This document shows positions 23,768 through 29,597 of a stretch of 29,597 bases of DNA, one piece after another. The notes under the pieces were generated by a model, which worked only from the letters and a program-made list of their open reading frames with translations, made no database searches and was not told the origin of the DNA. The DNA lies in the IMG/VR virus record IMGVR_UViG_3300027600_000006, positions 1 to 29,597 of that record; one strand, given 5' to 3'. The position numbers and the translations under genes were made by a program. The stretch comes from a virus. Position 1 is the first letter of the stretch, and each line of letters starts with the position of its first letter.

Positions 23768-24027
23768 TATCTTCCCGCTTGAATAAGCTGGTCAATCTTT
23801 GCTTCAAGGCGATTGAAGCGCTGGTCAATATGGTCAGTAATGCGTTGAATTTCTGTTTGAGTAACGTAATCACGGGCTACCTCCTCACGGGTTATGTTTA
23901 AAAGGCGCTCAACACGTTTAATGTCCTCGCCCATGTCTCTGACTTGGCCAAGCTTCTCCCGCATGAAGAAGCCAAATGCTCCCATCACAATGGATAAAAC
24001 TGCTGACCAAATAAGGTGTGCATCCAT
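23767..24027 (-). CDS. Single-TM coiled-coil protein (86 aa)
   Basis: I use the ATG at 24027, which forms TAATG with the upstream stop and has GGA about eight bases ahead. A TTG-initiated form four codons longer is possible. The N-terminal membrane helix (about 4-22, LIWSAVLSIVMGAFGFFM) is followed by a helical heptad region (GQVRDMGEDIKRVERLL, then ITDHIDQRFNRLEAKIDQLI). This resembles small phage membrane proteins sometimes annotated as hemolysin-XhlA-like or holin accessory proteins, but it is far from the endolysin. Function unknown. Confidence 0.83.
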   Translation of the reverse strand: MDAHLIWSAVLSIVMGAFGFFMREKLGQVRDMGEDIKRVERLLNITREEVARDYVTQTEIQRITDHIDQRFNRLEAKIDQLIQAGR

Positions 24028-24272
24028 TAGCATTTCCAAGCCCGCAGGCTTTTGTTAATCCTAGAGTTCGGGTCTTTCGCTGTTTTTGCGGATGTCAACT
24101 TCTTTTTCATCCCCTCCATGCGAGCGCAGAAAGAGTCTTTCCTTGATCCGCCTTCTGGTTGCGGCGGTTTCAAGTTCATCCCTTGCTTTTTCGCGGAGGC
24201 TCGGCCCTTGGCATTCAAGCCACCGCTGGGGTTCTTGCCTTCTTTGCGTTGCCATGCTGGTGACTTAGCCAT
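24027..24272 (-). CDS. Small basic conserved phage protein (DUF6321-like; 81 aa)
   Basis: The ATG lies within the last codons of the glycosyltransferase gene (8-base overlap). The product begins MAKSPAWQRKEGKNPSGGLN, then AKGRASAKKQG and SFCARMEGMKKKLTSAKTAK, ending RINKSLRAWKC. I recognise the PAWQRKEGKNP.GGLN pattern and the FCARM.GM segment as a conserved phage family of unknown function, probably the one called DUF6321. It is very basic, with Cys at the end. Possibly packaged with DNA; unproven. Confidence 0.87.
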   Translation of the reverse strand: MAKSPAWQRKEGKNPSGGLNAKGRASAKKQGMNLKPPQPEGGSRKDSFCARMEGMKKKLTSAKTAKDPNSRINKSLRAWKC

Positions 24273-25014
24273 TTACAACTTTCAATACCGGTGTGCAGTG
24301 CTCTTTTAGTAGCGGCTGCAGCACATCTTCCTCAAAGTTTCGTGTGAACTTTTCTTGTCCAACGTGAGGAAGACTGATTGATGGGTCAAGGAAAACCGTA
24401 AAACCATCTTCGGTTGCACGATCACAAAAAAGGTAATCTTCGCCGTAGTACTCACCGTTCACAATCTTTAGATCAAAGATGGCGTGATCTGTTCGGTTGT
24501 CTACATTATTGTCGTATGCCCACTCTGGGTGGTTTGCAATCATTGTCTCGATAACATGGCGTTGGATCATCATGAATCCTGTGCCAATACGCTTCACGCG
24601 AAGCAAGCCGTTCTTATCAAACTCAAGAGCGCCATTTTCATCAAGGTGATAGTCAAGGAAGAACTTGCGATCCATGCCACGGCGAGGATAGATACCAGCC
24701 GTAATGTCTTTGTCAAGACTCAGCGCAAATAACCGGAGTATTGCATCAGCTGTAACAACAACATCTGCATCAACAAACAGAAGTGTGTCTGCGTCAGATT
24801 TTAAAAAGTCAGCAACCAAGCAGTTGCGGGCTTTTGTAATAAGGGAGCACCCCGAGAGGTGCGTAAGATAAAGCTTAATCCCCAACGGCTGAACCTTAAC
24901 GGCCAGATTGGACAACGCAAAAGCCGAATCAATGTTCAGCTTCCCGTCGTAAGCTGGGATCGCAACCATAAGTTTGCGCCCAACTAGATTAATGCTTTTC
25001 TCGGTATCAGCCAT
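24265..25014 (-). CDS. GT-A family glycosyltransferase
   Basis: This enzyme would transfer a sugar from a nucleotide donor. Visible features are the first strand and loop (RKLMVAIPAYDGKLN, 13-27), the helix ITKARNCLVADFLKS, and the metal/nucleotide DxD motif at Asp82-Ala-Asp84 in LLFVDADVVV. Also present are GTGFMMIQRHVIETM and the acidic GEDYLFCDRATEDGF with a candidate catalytic acid. It is about 249 residues with no TM, which fits a soluble GT2-like domain. It overlaps the preceding virion gene by eight bases and the next by eight, so it is made with head and neck proteins. Likely targets are a virion protein or a host surface glycan, by inference. Confidence 0.88.
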   Translation of the reverse strand: MADTEKSINLVGRKLMVAIPAYDGKLNIDSAFALSNLAVKVQPLGIKLYLTHLSGCSLITKARNCLVADFLKSDADTLLFVDADVVVTADAILRLFALSLDKDITAGIYPRRGMDRKFFLDYHLDENGALEFDKNGLLRVKRIGTGFMMIQRHVIETMIANHPEWAYDNNVDNRTDHAIFDLKIVNGEYYGEDYLFCDRATEDGFTVFLDPSISLPHVGQEKFTRNFEEDVLQPLLKEHCTPVLKVVNG

Positions 25015-25513
25015 AGTAAACGTTGGCAGAAAGTAGATTGGACATACTCAAGTAGATACCGTTTTTAACCAGTATCCCTTCACCGGGAATTAACGCAAAA
25101 TTACCAAACAAGTCAGAAGCGCCAGTGTCGTAACTAGCAACCCACAACGATGCGTACACAGCTGCTGTTCCGGCAGCAATAGTTCCAGAGTTAATGTCTG
25201 TCACTGTAAAAGTGTTTGCGGTTAAACGTGTAATTACATAGTTGCCGTTTGTGCCAGATGTTCCGCTTGCTGTTGCAAACGCAAGCCCAACTACATCTCC
25301 AGTAACTAGCCCGTGTGCGCTCTTGGTAACAGTGATAAGCGTAGCCGCTCTCTCGTATGTTGCTGAGACAGGTGCTGTGGCGGTGTCAAAAATGTCCAGT
25401 GTTCCAGCTGTAGCTGTTCCAACCATAGAAATGGCTTTTAGCCTATTTCTTCCCAAAACAACAAAACCAGAGTTGTTAAGGTGACCCGCTTTTACGTCTG
25501 TTTGCATACCCAT
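25007..25513 (-). CDS. Beta-rich virion protein with an AHG module (168 aa)
   Basis: I start at the ATG at 25513 because AAAGGAG lies seven bases upstream; the frame also holds a TTG two codons earlier. The N-terminus (MGMQTDVKAGHLNNSGFVVL) leads into a beta module (about 57-110: TVTKSAHGLVTGDVVGLAFA, GTNGNYVITRLTANTFTV). This module pattern is frequent in phage structural proteins and also occurs in the 711-residue nozzle-like protein. The C-terminus (IPGEGILVKNGIYLSMSN) looks like a compact beta domain. It may be a head decoration or neck component. Confidence 0.83.
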   Translation of the reverse strand: MGMQTDVKAGHLNNSGFVVLGRNRLKAISMVGTATAGTLDIFDTATAPVSATYERAATLITVTKSAHGLVTGDVVGLAFATASGTSGTNGNYVITRLTANTFTVTDINSGTIAAGTAAVYASLWVASYDTGASDLFGNFALIPGEGILVKNGIYLSMSNLLSANVYYG

Positions 25514-25533
25514 AATCAATCTCCTTTAGAAAC

Positions 25534-25549
25534 AGGGGCCAAGGCCCCT
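25534..25549 (-). other. Intergenic RNA hairpin with CUUG tetraloop
   Basis: The palindrome aggggccaaggcccct lies between two genes. As minus-strand RNA it forms a six-pair AGGGGC stem closed by the stable CUUG tetraloop. It is followed by GUUUCU, a poor U tract, so it is at best a weak attenuator. It may instead protect or define mRNA ends. It sits just ahead of the AAAGGAG site of the next gene. Confidence 0.6.
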
Positions 25550-25557
25550 AAGATCAA

Positions 25558-26061
25558 TTACTGTTGGTTTGCGGGTGGGTTAGCGTTACCGCTAGAGTCG
25601 CGCACAATGTATTGAACAGTAACAGTAATCGTACCGGCAGTAGCGTCAGCAGTGGCTGCGGTAAAAGTACCATAAACAATTGCATCAGTTGTGCCAATGC
25701 TGTCATAAAGACCTGAAGTGGCCGCTGCAATAGTTGCTGGAGAAGTTTGAACTGCTGAAGTGCCGGTATTGACAGAAGCCATATACAGGTTAGCCGTTCC
25801 AGCGCTACCAATAGTAACGCCACAGTTAGTCGCGCCAGTCAGGGCGACATTAACTTCAAGACCAAAAGAAATAATCTTAGCGCCAGCAGGAAGCACAAAC
25901 ATTTGTTGTGCAGCAGGAGTTGCCAAAATGACGGAAGTGGGGGCCGTATAAGTCTGGGCAACGATAGTTGCGCCCATATTACGGATGGTGCCAGCAGTAG
26001 TGCCGGTTGTGTTTTTGACAGTACCCAATAACCACGGGCCTAAGTGAGTTGCGAATCCCAT
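25558..26061 (-). CDS. Beta-rich virion protein (167 aa)
   Basis: I start at the ATG at 26061 (MGFATHLGPWLLGTVKNTTG) because AAAGGAG lies just upstream; the longer frame to 26103 runs into the structured leader. The product is Thr/Ala/Gly-rich, with strands such as QTYTAPTSVILATPAAQQMF and PAGAKIISFGLEVNVALTGA. Its end has ITVTVQYIVRDSSGNANPP. It is the first gene of the transcript starting downstream of the capsid terminator. A decoration, head-fibre or neck protein is inferred; no named family is recognised. Confidence 0.85.
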   Translation of the reverse strand: MGFATHLGPWLLGTVKNTTGTTAGTIRNMGATIVAQTYTAPTSVILATPAAQQMFVLPAGAKIISFGLEVNVALTGATNCGVTIGSAGTANLYMASVNTGTSAVQTSPATIAAATSGLYDSIGTTDAIVYGTFTAATADATAGTITVTVQYIVRDSSGNANPPANQQ

Positions 26062-26145
26062 GAGGATCTCCTTTATGCACAAGTCCCTGTACCATCTGTG
26101 CATCGTCCACTAGGCTGGCTGGTACAGGTATAAATTCCTAGACTT
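26062..26145 (-). promoter_or_regulatory. Structured leader RNA with interleaved inverted repeats
   Basis: The leader of the downstream transcript holds a perfect 9-base inverted repeat (CCTGTACCA and TGGTACAGG on the minus strand; plus-strand arms 26120-26128 and 26086-26094). A perfect 7-base repeat (ATGCACA and TGTGCAT) has one arm inside the first loop. Its other arm ends right before the AAAGGAG site. A 5-base pair CTAGG/CCTAG (26137-26141 with 26110-26114) adds a third helix. The 9- and 7-base helices interleave as alternatives or a pseudoknot. The site suggests control of ribosome access; no known riboswitch class is recognised. Confidence 0.6.
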
Positions 26146-26150
26146 GTTTG

Positions 26151-26179
26151 AATATACACGATTAAATGAATATTCACAA
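26151..26179 (-). promoter_or_regulatory. Sigma70-like promoter for the neck/tail operon
   Basis: On the minus strand TTGTGA (26179-26174) and TATATT (26156-26151) are separated by exactly 17 bases. They match the -35 box at 4 of 6 positions and the -10 box at 5 of 6. Transcription would start near 26144, giving a leader of about 83 bases. The surrounding AT-rich patch contains the palindrome TGAATATTCA, overlapping the -35 end. It lies directly behind the capsid-gene terminator. Confidence 0.65.
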
Positions 26180-26189
26180 TGTTCTAAAC

Positions 26190-26216
26190 AAAAAAAGGGG
26201 GCTTGTGACCCCCTTT
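26190..26216 (-). terminator. Rho-independent terminator after the major capsid gene
   Basis: On the minus strand AAAGGGGG, a seven-base loop and CCCCCTTT form an eight-pair stem, followed by an uninterrupted seven-T run (complement of 26190-26196). It begins 12 bases after the capsid stop codon. The opposite strand lacks a good T run, so it acts mainly on the minus strand. Confidence 0.92.
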
Positions 26217-26228
26217 CTTATTTGCCTA

Positions 26229-27143
26229 TTAAGCGCCGGCAGAGCCGTACATGCCGAGAGGGTCAGACCAGCCGAAGCTGTAACGCTCGCGAGACTTGTA
26301 ACGGACGTTACCAGTGTCAAAATCACCGTCCATAGACTGTGACAGGGGGGTACGCACAAAGTGCTTCATGCCGTTAGGAACGTCTGTGGTCAAGAACCAA
26401 GCGTTTGTGTCAGTCAAGAAGTGGTTTACAGCATATCCATCAGGGATAGAACCGTTGTTCTTCAATGCGTTGATATCGTTATCGGTAGTACCGACGCGCA
26501 ACTCAGTCTCTAAGAGGCGAGTAGCAACGAACATCAATGATGGAGGAACGATCAGCTTCTTAGGCTTTGATGCGATCAACAGTCCACGCTCATCAGTCCA
26601 CAAGGAGATCTGAATAACGGCGGCTTCCAAAGAAGTCTCGTTCAAATCAGCTGCGGTAGATGGGATGTTGCTGTTAACGCCACCAGTGATCAAGGGATGT
26701 GAAGCACTAAACAAAGGCACACCATCTCCACCGTAATAAGCGGCAGAATTAGTAAAACCATTATTCAATGTTGCAGCAGCCTTAACTTGCTTGGTGTAAG
26801 CCATAGCACGGGCCAATGCCTTGGTGTAGCGAGCAGACAAGCTGTCGTACAAGTTGTCTTCGATGGCCTCTTCGGTAAGCGAAAAACCCAAAGCGATGGT
26901 TTCGTGGTTGTAGCGAGCTGTCCATGCTTCTTGAGCATTGTCATAAGCGATGGCTGAACCCTCGTTCTTGACAGGAGCTGCTGAGAAACCAGACAGTTTT
27001 GTTTCCTCTTCAAAGCTACGCTCAGATGTCTCTGTTTCGTAGATCTCTTTGTGCTCTTCGCCATATTTGGCGTACTCAAGACCGAACAATGCATTAAGTC
27101 CGGGGAGCAACTCTTTAAGTAGTTGTGCGCGTGAAATTGCCAT
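26229..27143 (-). CDS. Major capsid protein (Mu gpT-like/HK97-type fold)
   Basis: AAGGAG precedes the ATG. The 304-residue product has an N-terminal helix (LLKELLPGLNALFGLEY), an extended arm with charged residues (about 30-60), and the core YNHETIALGFSLTEEAIEDN. The conserved-looking GDGVPLFSASHPLITGG and LIASKPKKLIVPPSLMFVAT follow, with VNHFLTDTNAWFLTTDVPNG near 235-255. The SASHP and PP...AT segments are typical of the Mu-like gpT major head subunit group. It ends just before the terminator and lies after scaffold and decoration genes, as expected for a highly expressed capsid subunit. There is no protease-dependent delta domain of HK97 length. Confidence 0.92.
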   Translation of the reverse strand: MAISRAQLLKELLPGLNALFGLEYAKYGEEHKEIYETETSERSFEEETKLSGFSAAPVKNEGSAIAYDNAQEAWTARYNHETIALGFSLTEEAIEDNLYDSLSARYTKALARAMAYTKQVKAAATLNNGFTNSAAYYGGDGVPLFSASHPLITGGVNSNIPSTAADLNETSLEAAVIQISLWTDERGLLIASKPKKLIVPPSLMFVATRLLETELRVGTTDNDINALKNNGSIPDGYAVNHFLTDTNAWFLTTDVPNGMKHFVRTPLSQSMDGDFDTGNVRYKSRERYSFGWSDPLGMYGSAGA

Positions 27144-27153
27144 GATTTACTCC

Positions 27154-27750
27154 TTAAACACCAGTGGTGTTGTTATATTGGTGGGCGTTGATCTTCACCA
27201 ACAACTCGCAGTAAACACCAGCAGCAGTTGCAGTCTGTTCAACAACGTCGATAACACGGATTGGTATAGTGGAAGTAGTACCAGCACCGGTCAATGTCAC
27301 AGCAAAAGCTGAGTTTCCAGTAGTAGTAGAACCTGCGTTCAATACCAAAGCGACGTTAGAGCCGACATCAGCGCGGCTCGCAGTACCCATAGTTGTACCA
27401 GAGGTAACAACGGCTACTTTGAACAAAGCTTGTTGGTCATCCACAACGTAAGCGTAAGCTAGGTTGGTAGATGTGCTGATAGATGCTGGAATATATTGAG
27501 CTTGAACGGTTTGACCAGACGAATTAACGTACTGACCACCCGTGCAAACACCAACAATAGTGCCAGCGTTAGTAGAGGTTGATTTAATCAAATAACCATC
27601 AGCGTTGATTTGAACGGTATCGCCATTGAAAATAGCGGTGCCGAAACCAGCAGCAACAGGAATTTGGCGGAATGCACCAGCGTAGGGCTTACCATCAAGC
27701 GAGTTGATGGGCTCTAGGCCGTAAGGTGCCGAAACGGTAGGAAATGCCAT
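27154..27750 (-). CDS. Head decoration-like protein (198 aa)
   Basis: TGGAG precedes the ATG. The N-terminus (PYGLEPINSLDGKPYAGAFR) and strands such as FNGDTVQINADGYLIKS and AGTIVGVCTGGQYVNSSG form a compact beta-rich protein. The end includes IRVIDVVEQ and a COOH-terminal KINAHQYN. I recall this N-terminal pattern adjacent to major capsid genes in many uncultured phages. It may decorate or stabilise the capsid, but this is inferred from position and pattern. Confidence 0.85.
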   Translation of the reverse strand: MAFPTVSAPYGLEPINSLDGKPYAGAFRQIPVAAGFGTAIFNGDTVQINADGYLIKSTSTNAGTIVGVCTGGQYVNSSGQTVQAQYIPASISTSTNLAYAYVVDDQQALFKVAVVTSGTTMGTASRADVGSNVALVLNAGSTTTGNSAFAVTLTGAGTTSTIPIRVIDVVEQTATAAGVYCELLVKINAHQYNNTTGV

Positions 27751-27769
27751 TTAAGACTCCAATAAAAGA

Positions 27770-28219
27770 TTACATACCTTTGCCAAAACTAGTCGAGGAT
27801 TTGTTCTCTCTAAAGAGAGGCATTCTCGGGTCGCTCTGACGCATTAAGCTATTGTCAACAGCTTCGGCTTGAGCGTTGGCTTGTTTGGCGTAATGTGAAT
27901 TACGCTGTTCCACCAGCTCTTCCGGAGTCTTGCAGAGCAATAACCCGCCAATTTCGATGTTGTCTTTGAATCGACTAGTCGGATCAGCTAGCAGTCTGAA
28001 TTTTGGTTGTTCTTCTAGTGCTACTGGTTCCCAATGCTCTCTCAGTTTTGCTGAAAGGTTGCGCGGGTCAGCTGCGCCTAAGTTTGAAACACGAATCCAG
28101 CGATAACGGTACCCGGGAACTTTGTCTGGTTCTGGAAGAAGTTCAGCTGGCATCCACTGCTTAGGACGCTCTTCTATTACACGTTCTTCAAGTTCACGAG
28201 GTTTTCTGTTTTCAGCCAT
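27770..28219 (-). CDS. Conserved head-region protein (149 aa)
   Basis: The start directly follows the scaffold stop, with GGAGG inside the scaffold's last codons. The product is charged, with WMPAELLPEPDKVPGYRYRW and the adjacent IRVSNLGAADPRNLSAKL (about 22-60). A compact IGGLLLCKTPEELVEQRN follows, then a helical tail. I recognise the (W/Y)RWIRVS.LG..D..N.S.KLREGWEP-type motif from phage genes between scaffold and capsid. A head-assembly role is likely; the mechanism is unknown. Confidence 0.83.
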   Translation of the reverse strand: MAENRKPRELEERVIEERPKQWMPAELLPEPDKVPGYRYRWIRVSNLGAADPRNLSAKLREHWEPVALEEQPKFRLLADPTSRFKDNIEIGGLLLCKTPEELVEQRNSHYAKQANAQAEAVDNSLMRQSDPRMPLFRENKSSTSFGKGM

Positions 28220-29134
28220 TTAGGCCTCCAATTTAAGCATCTCCCTAGCATATTGCTCAGGAGTTAGGTTTAGTTTTTTAGCGATGTTGAGTTGACTTGT
28301 GTTCAACCTGACGCGCTTTGAGGATGTGCTGCGGTTGGCTGGAGCCACTACCGAGCTTGGTTTTGTGCCGCGACTTTCGCCGGGTTTGTCGTTCTCAAAT
28401 TTCTCTGGGAACCGGTGACGCATCGTTTCATCAATACGTCTGTAATACTCTTGTGAGGAAAGGACTACCCCTTCTTCTTTTAGTTGTTCGTGCATAGCCA
28501 AGGCCATACCTGTCATCAACTTGTCGGCTCCAAACCAAGTATTCTGTTTCTGCCAAGCTACTGCTGAGTTATCAACAGGCACTCGCTCTGGTTGCCTTGT
28601 GGGCGTTTGTACCTCAAACTCTTCGGTTTGTAAAGGCGCTGGTCGGTAATTCTTAACTTTGTCGCGTTTTATCGACGCTTCGGTTAATTTTTCTTGAGCT
28701 TCCATTACCTTTTCGGTGTCCCCAGAGTCATAAGCCTCTCGGTAAGCCCGCTTTGCCGCCTCAAGTTCCAAGTCAACTGCGCGCTGGATAGACGATAAGA
28801 CGTTCTTTTCGCTGTCGTTTAGGGTGGATTTAAGGCGTTTGTTCTCCTCAATTACCCTTTTAGCCAGCTCAACAGCCTCATCTTGCTCGCGTCTAGCGGC
28901 GTCTTTTTCCCGACGCTCGTCATGCGCCAGCTTTTTCATCTGGATAAGCTTCTTCTTGACCTTGGTCGAGTAGTCTTCTAGCTCGTCGTTGTAGAGTTCT
29001 TCTCTAACTTCCTCTGGGAGCGGGTCTTTATTCCGGTCTTCAGTAGGAGTGTCGTCTTCGAATTCGAGTTCTATCTCGTCATCTACTTTGTCTTTGTCTT
29101 CTTTTTCATCGGGAAATTTGTATTCATCTAGCAT
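28220..29134 (-). CDS. Scaffolding-like coiled-coil protein (304 aa)
   Basis: AAGGAG lies six bases upstream of the ATG. Residues 1-60 are highly acidic (many Asp/Glu), and about 60-160 form a long charged coiled coil (KKLIQMKKLAHDERREKDAA, then AKRVIEENKRLKSTL). Pro-rich linkers and a C-terminal helical region follow (NTSQLNIAKKLNLTPEQYAR near the end). Acidic plus coiled-coil plus basic C-terminus just before the capsid gene is the usual plan of phage head scaffolding proteins. Similarity cannot be verified by eye, but the context is strong. Confidence 0.85.
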   Translation of the reverse strand: MLDEYKFPDEKEDKDKVDDEIELEFEDDTPTEDRNKDPLPEEVREELYNDELEDYSTKVKKKLIQMKKLAHDERREKDAARREQDEAVELAKRVIEENKRLKSTLNDSEKNVLSSIQRAVDLELEAAKRAYREAYDSGDTEKVMEAQEKLTEASIKRDKVKNYRPAPLQTEEFEVQTPTRQPERVPVDNSAVAWQKQNTWFGADKLMTGMALAMHEQLKEEGVVLSSQEYYRRIDETMRHRFPEKFENDKPGESRGTKPSSVVAPANRSTSSKRVRLNTSQLNIAKKLNLTPEQYAREMLKLEA

Positions 29135-29143
29135 TTCTGCTCC

Positions 29144-29557
29144 TTATTTGCGCCGAATTCCGCGTGGATCGTCAACGGTACCTTCAACCGAATCATCATT
29201 GATCATTCGGAATTCTTTACCATGGATAACCAATCGGGTTCCAGCATTGGGTCTAATCAAAACAAAGTCACCAACTTTGCAATAAGCGCCAGTCGGGAAA
29301 CGACTTGGATCTTTGTAGCAATCTGGCCCCATAGCAACCACGAATAACACGGTTGTTAGAGTTTCTTCAATCATGATAGTTTCGTCAGCTTTGATGATGC
29401 CGCCGTCAAACTCTTTTTCCTGTTCTGGGATAGCGCACAGAATGCGGTATCCAGATGGGGTAGGGAGTTGTTTGGCTTTCTCGTCTGCTGTCTTGTGCAA
29501 TAGTCCTGTTAGGTCAATTGCTTTCAGTAAATCTACTGATTCACTCGTCGTCGTCAT
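29144..29557 (-). CDS. GroES-like co-chaperonin (phage-encoded Cpn10 fold)
   Basis: The product has 137 residues. It has a leader (1-32), then PSGYRILCAIPEQEKEFDGGIIKAD, where GGII matches the hydrophobic mobile-loop tip (GGIVL) of GroES. The core VLFVVAMGPDCYKDPSRFPT is followed by AYCKVGDFVLIRPNAGTRL, with the GD(F/I)V signature, and HGKEFRMINDDSVEGTVD. The order matches GroES over about 95 residues, with an extra N-terminal extension and a short basic tail. It may replace host GroES on GroEL to fold the capsid protein, as T4 gp31 does. It precedes the scaffold and capsid genes. The start overlaps the end of the upstream gene by 17 bases. Confidence 0.9.
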   Translation of the reverse strand: MTTTSESVDLLKAIDLTGLLHKTADEKAKQLPTPSGYRILCAIPEQEKEFDGGIIKADETIMIEETLTTVLFVVAMGPDCYKDPSRFPTGAYCKVGDFVLIRPNAGTRLVIHGKEFRMINDDSVEGTVDDPRGIRRK

Positions 29558-29597
29558 CTTGTTTCAGTCTTTCGTGTAGGTCTTGGATAAAGGAACG
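29541..29597 (-). CDS. 3' end of an upstream gene (partial)
   Basis: The only open minus-strand frame at the right edge encodes 18 residues, ending ERLKQDDDDE followed by TGA. The stop lies inside the GroES-like gene (17-base overlap). The acidic end gives no identity; a portal or packaging gene would be expected here in this gene order, but that is a guess. Confidence 0.6.
   Translation of the reverse strand, partial: RSFIQDLHERLKQDDDDE

Noticed and set aside
23403-23786. 127-residue plus-strand frame with hydrophobic stretches
   Set aside because: It is antisense to the Met/Lys/Gly-rich gene; hydrophobicity arises from complementing Lys/Met codons.
26095-26119. Hammerhead or other self-cleaving ribozyme in the leader
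   Set aside because: The CUGAUGA and GAAA core elements are absent, and I see no twister-type conserved core.
1-29597. tRNA genes, CRISPR arrays, integrase or att sites
   Set aside because: No cloverleaf-like segment, spaced short repeats or integrase motif was seen. Without covariance-model searches this is a visual judgement only.

Overview
The window is a late (virion and lysis) region of a tailed double-stranded DNA bacteriophage. Every supported gene lies on the minus strand, so the natural reading direction is from position 29597 down to 1. Genes abut or overlap by a few bases (ATGA, TAATG, TTGA or short overlaps), most have clear AGGAG-type ribosome binding sites, and no gene-free stretch exceeds about 170 bases. 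I saw no tRNA, rRNA, CRISPR array, insertion sequence, integrase or replication gene. The presence of head, neck, nozzle and fibre genes, without a recognisable tape measure, tail tube or sheath, suggests a short-tailed (podovirus-like) phage. The style of the small conserved proteins resembles uncultured aquatic phages, and a Gram-negative host is likely; both of these are inferences, and the host cannot be named from the sequence.

Layout in transcription order. (1) Head module, 29597-26229: end of an unidentified gene, a GroES-like co-chaperonin, a coiled-coil scaffold-like protein, a conserved head-region protein, a decoration-like protein and the major capsid protein. A strong intrinsic terminator follows the capsid gene, and a good sigma70-like promoter sits almost on top of it. 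It drives a leader of about 83 nt with overlapping inverted repeats. (2) Neck and connector module, 26061-20387: two beta-rich virion proteins, a GT-A glycosyltransferase, a set of small basic Gly/Lys-rich proteins, a zinc-ribbon protein and two connector-like proteins. (3) Tail and fibre module, 20390-12774: two paralogous beta proteins, a 20-residue-repeat protein and four fibre or adhesin proteins, two of which end in a Peptidase_S74 intramolecular chaperone. A free-standing HNH endonuclease interrupts this module. (4) Lysis region, 12777-10589: small proteins, membrane proteins, a three-TM holin and a GH24 endolysin. (5) Nozzle-like protein and small fibre protein, 10580-8098. (6) An acyl carrier protein and a beta-ketoacyl-ACP synthase, translationally coupled to each other and to the structural gene upstream (8101-6735), followed by a small protein of possible acyltransferase-like fold. 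(7) Large Ala/Gly/Gln-rich proteins, probably internal virion (ejection) proteins, 6300-1; the last runs off the left edge.

The most unusual content is the ACP/ketosynthase pair. All recognisable catalytic residues (ACP Ser38; KAS Cys128, His264, Lys292, His297) are present, and the pair is locked by ATGA overlaps into the virion operon. This implies a late-expressed acyl-chain reaction during virion production. The second notable item is the structured leader RNA downstream of the capsid terminator.
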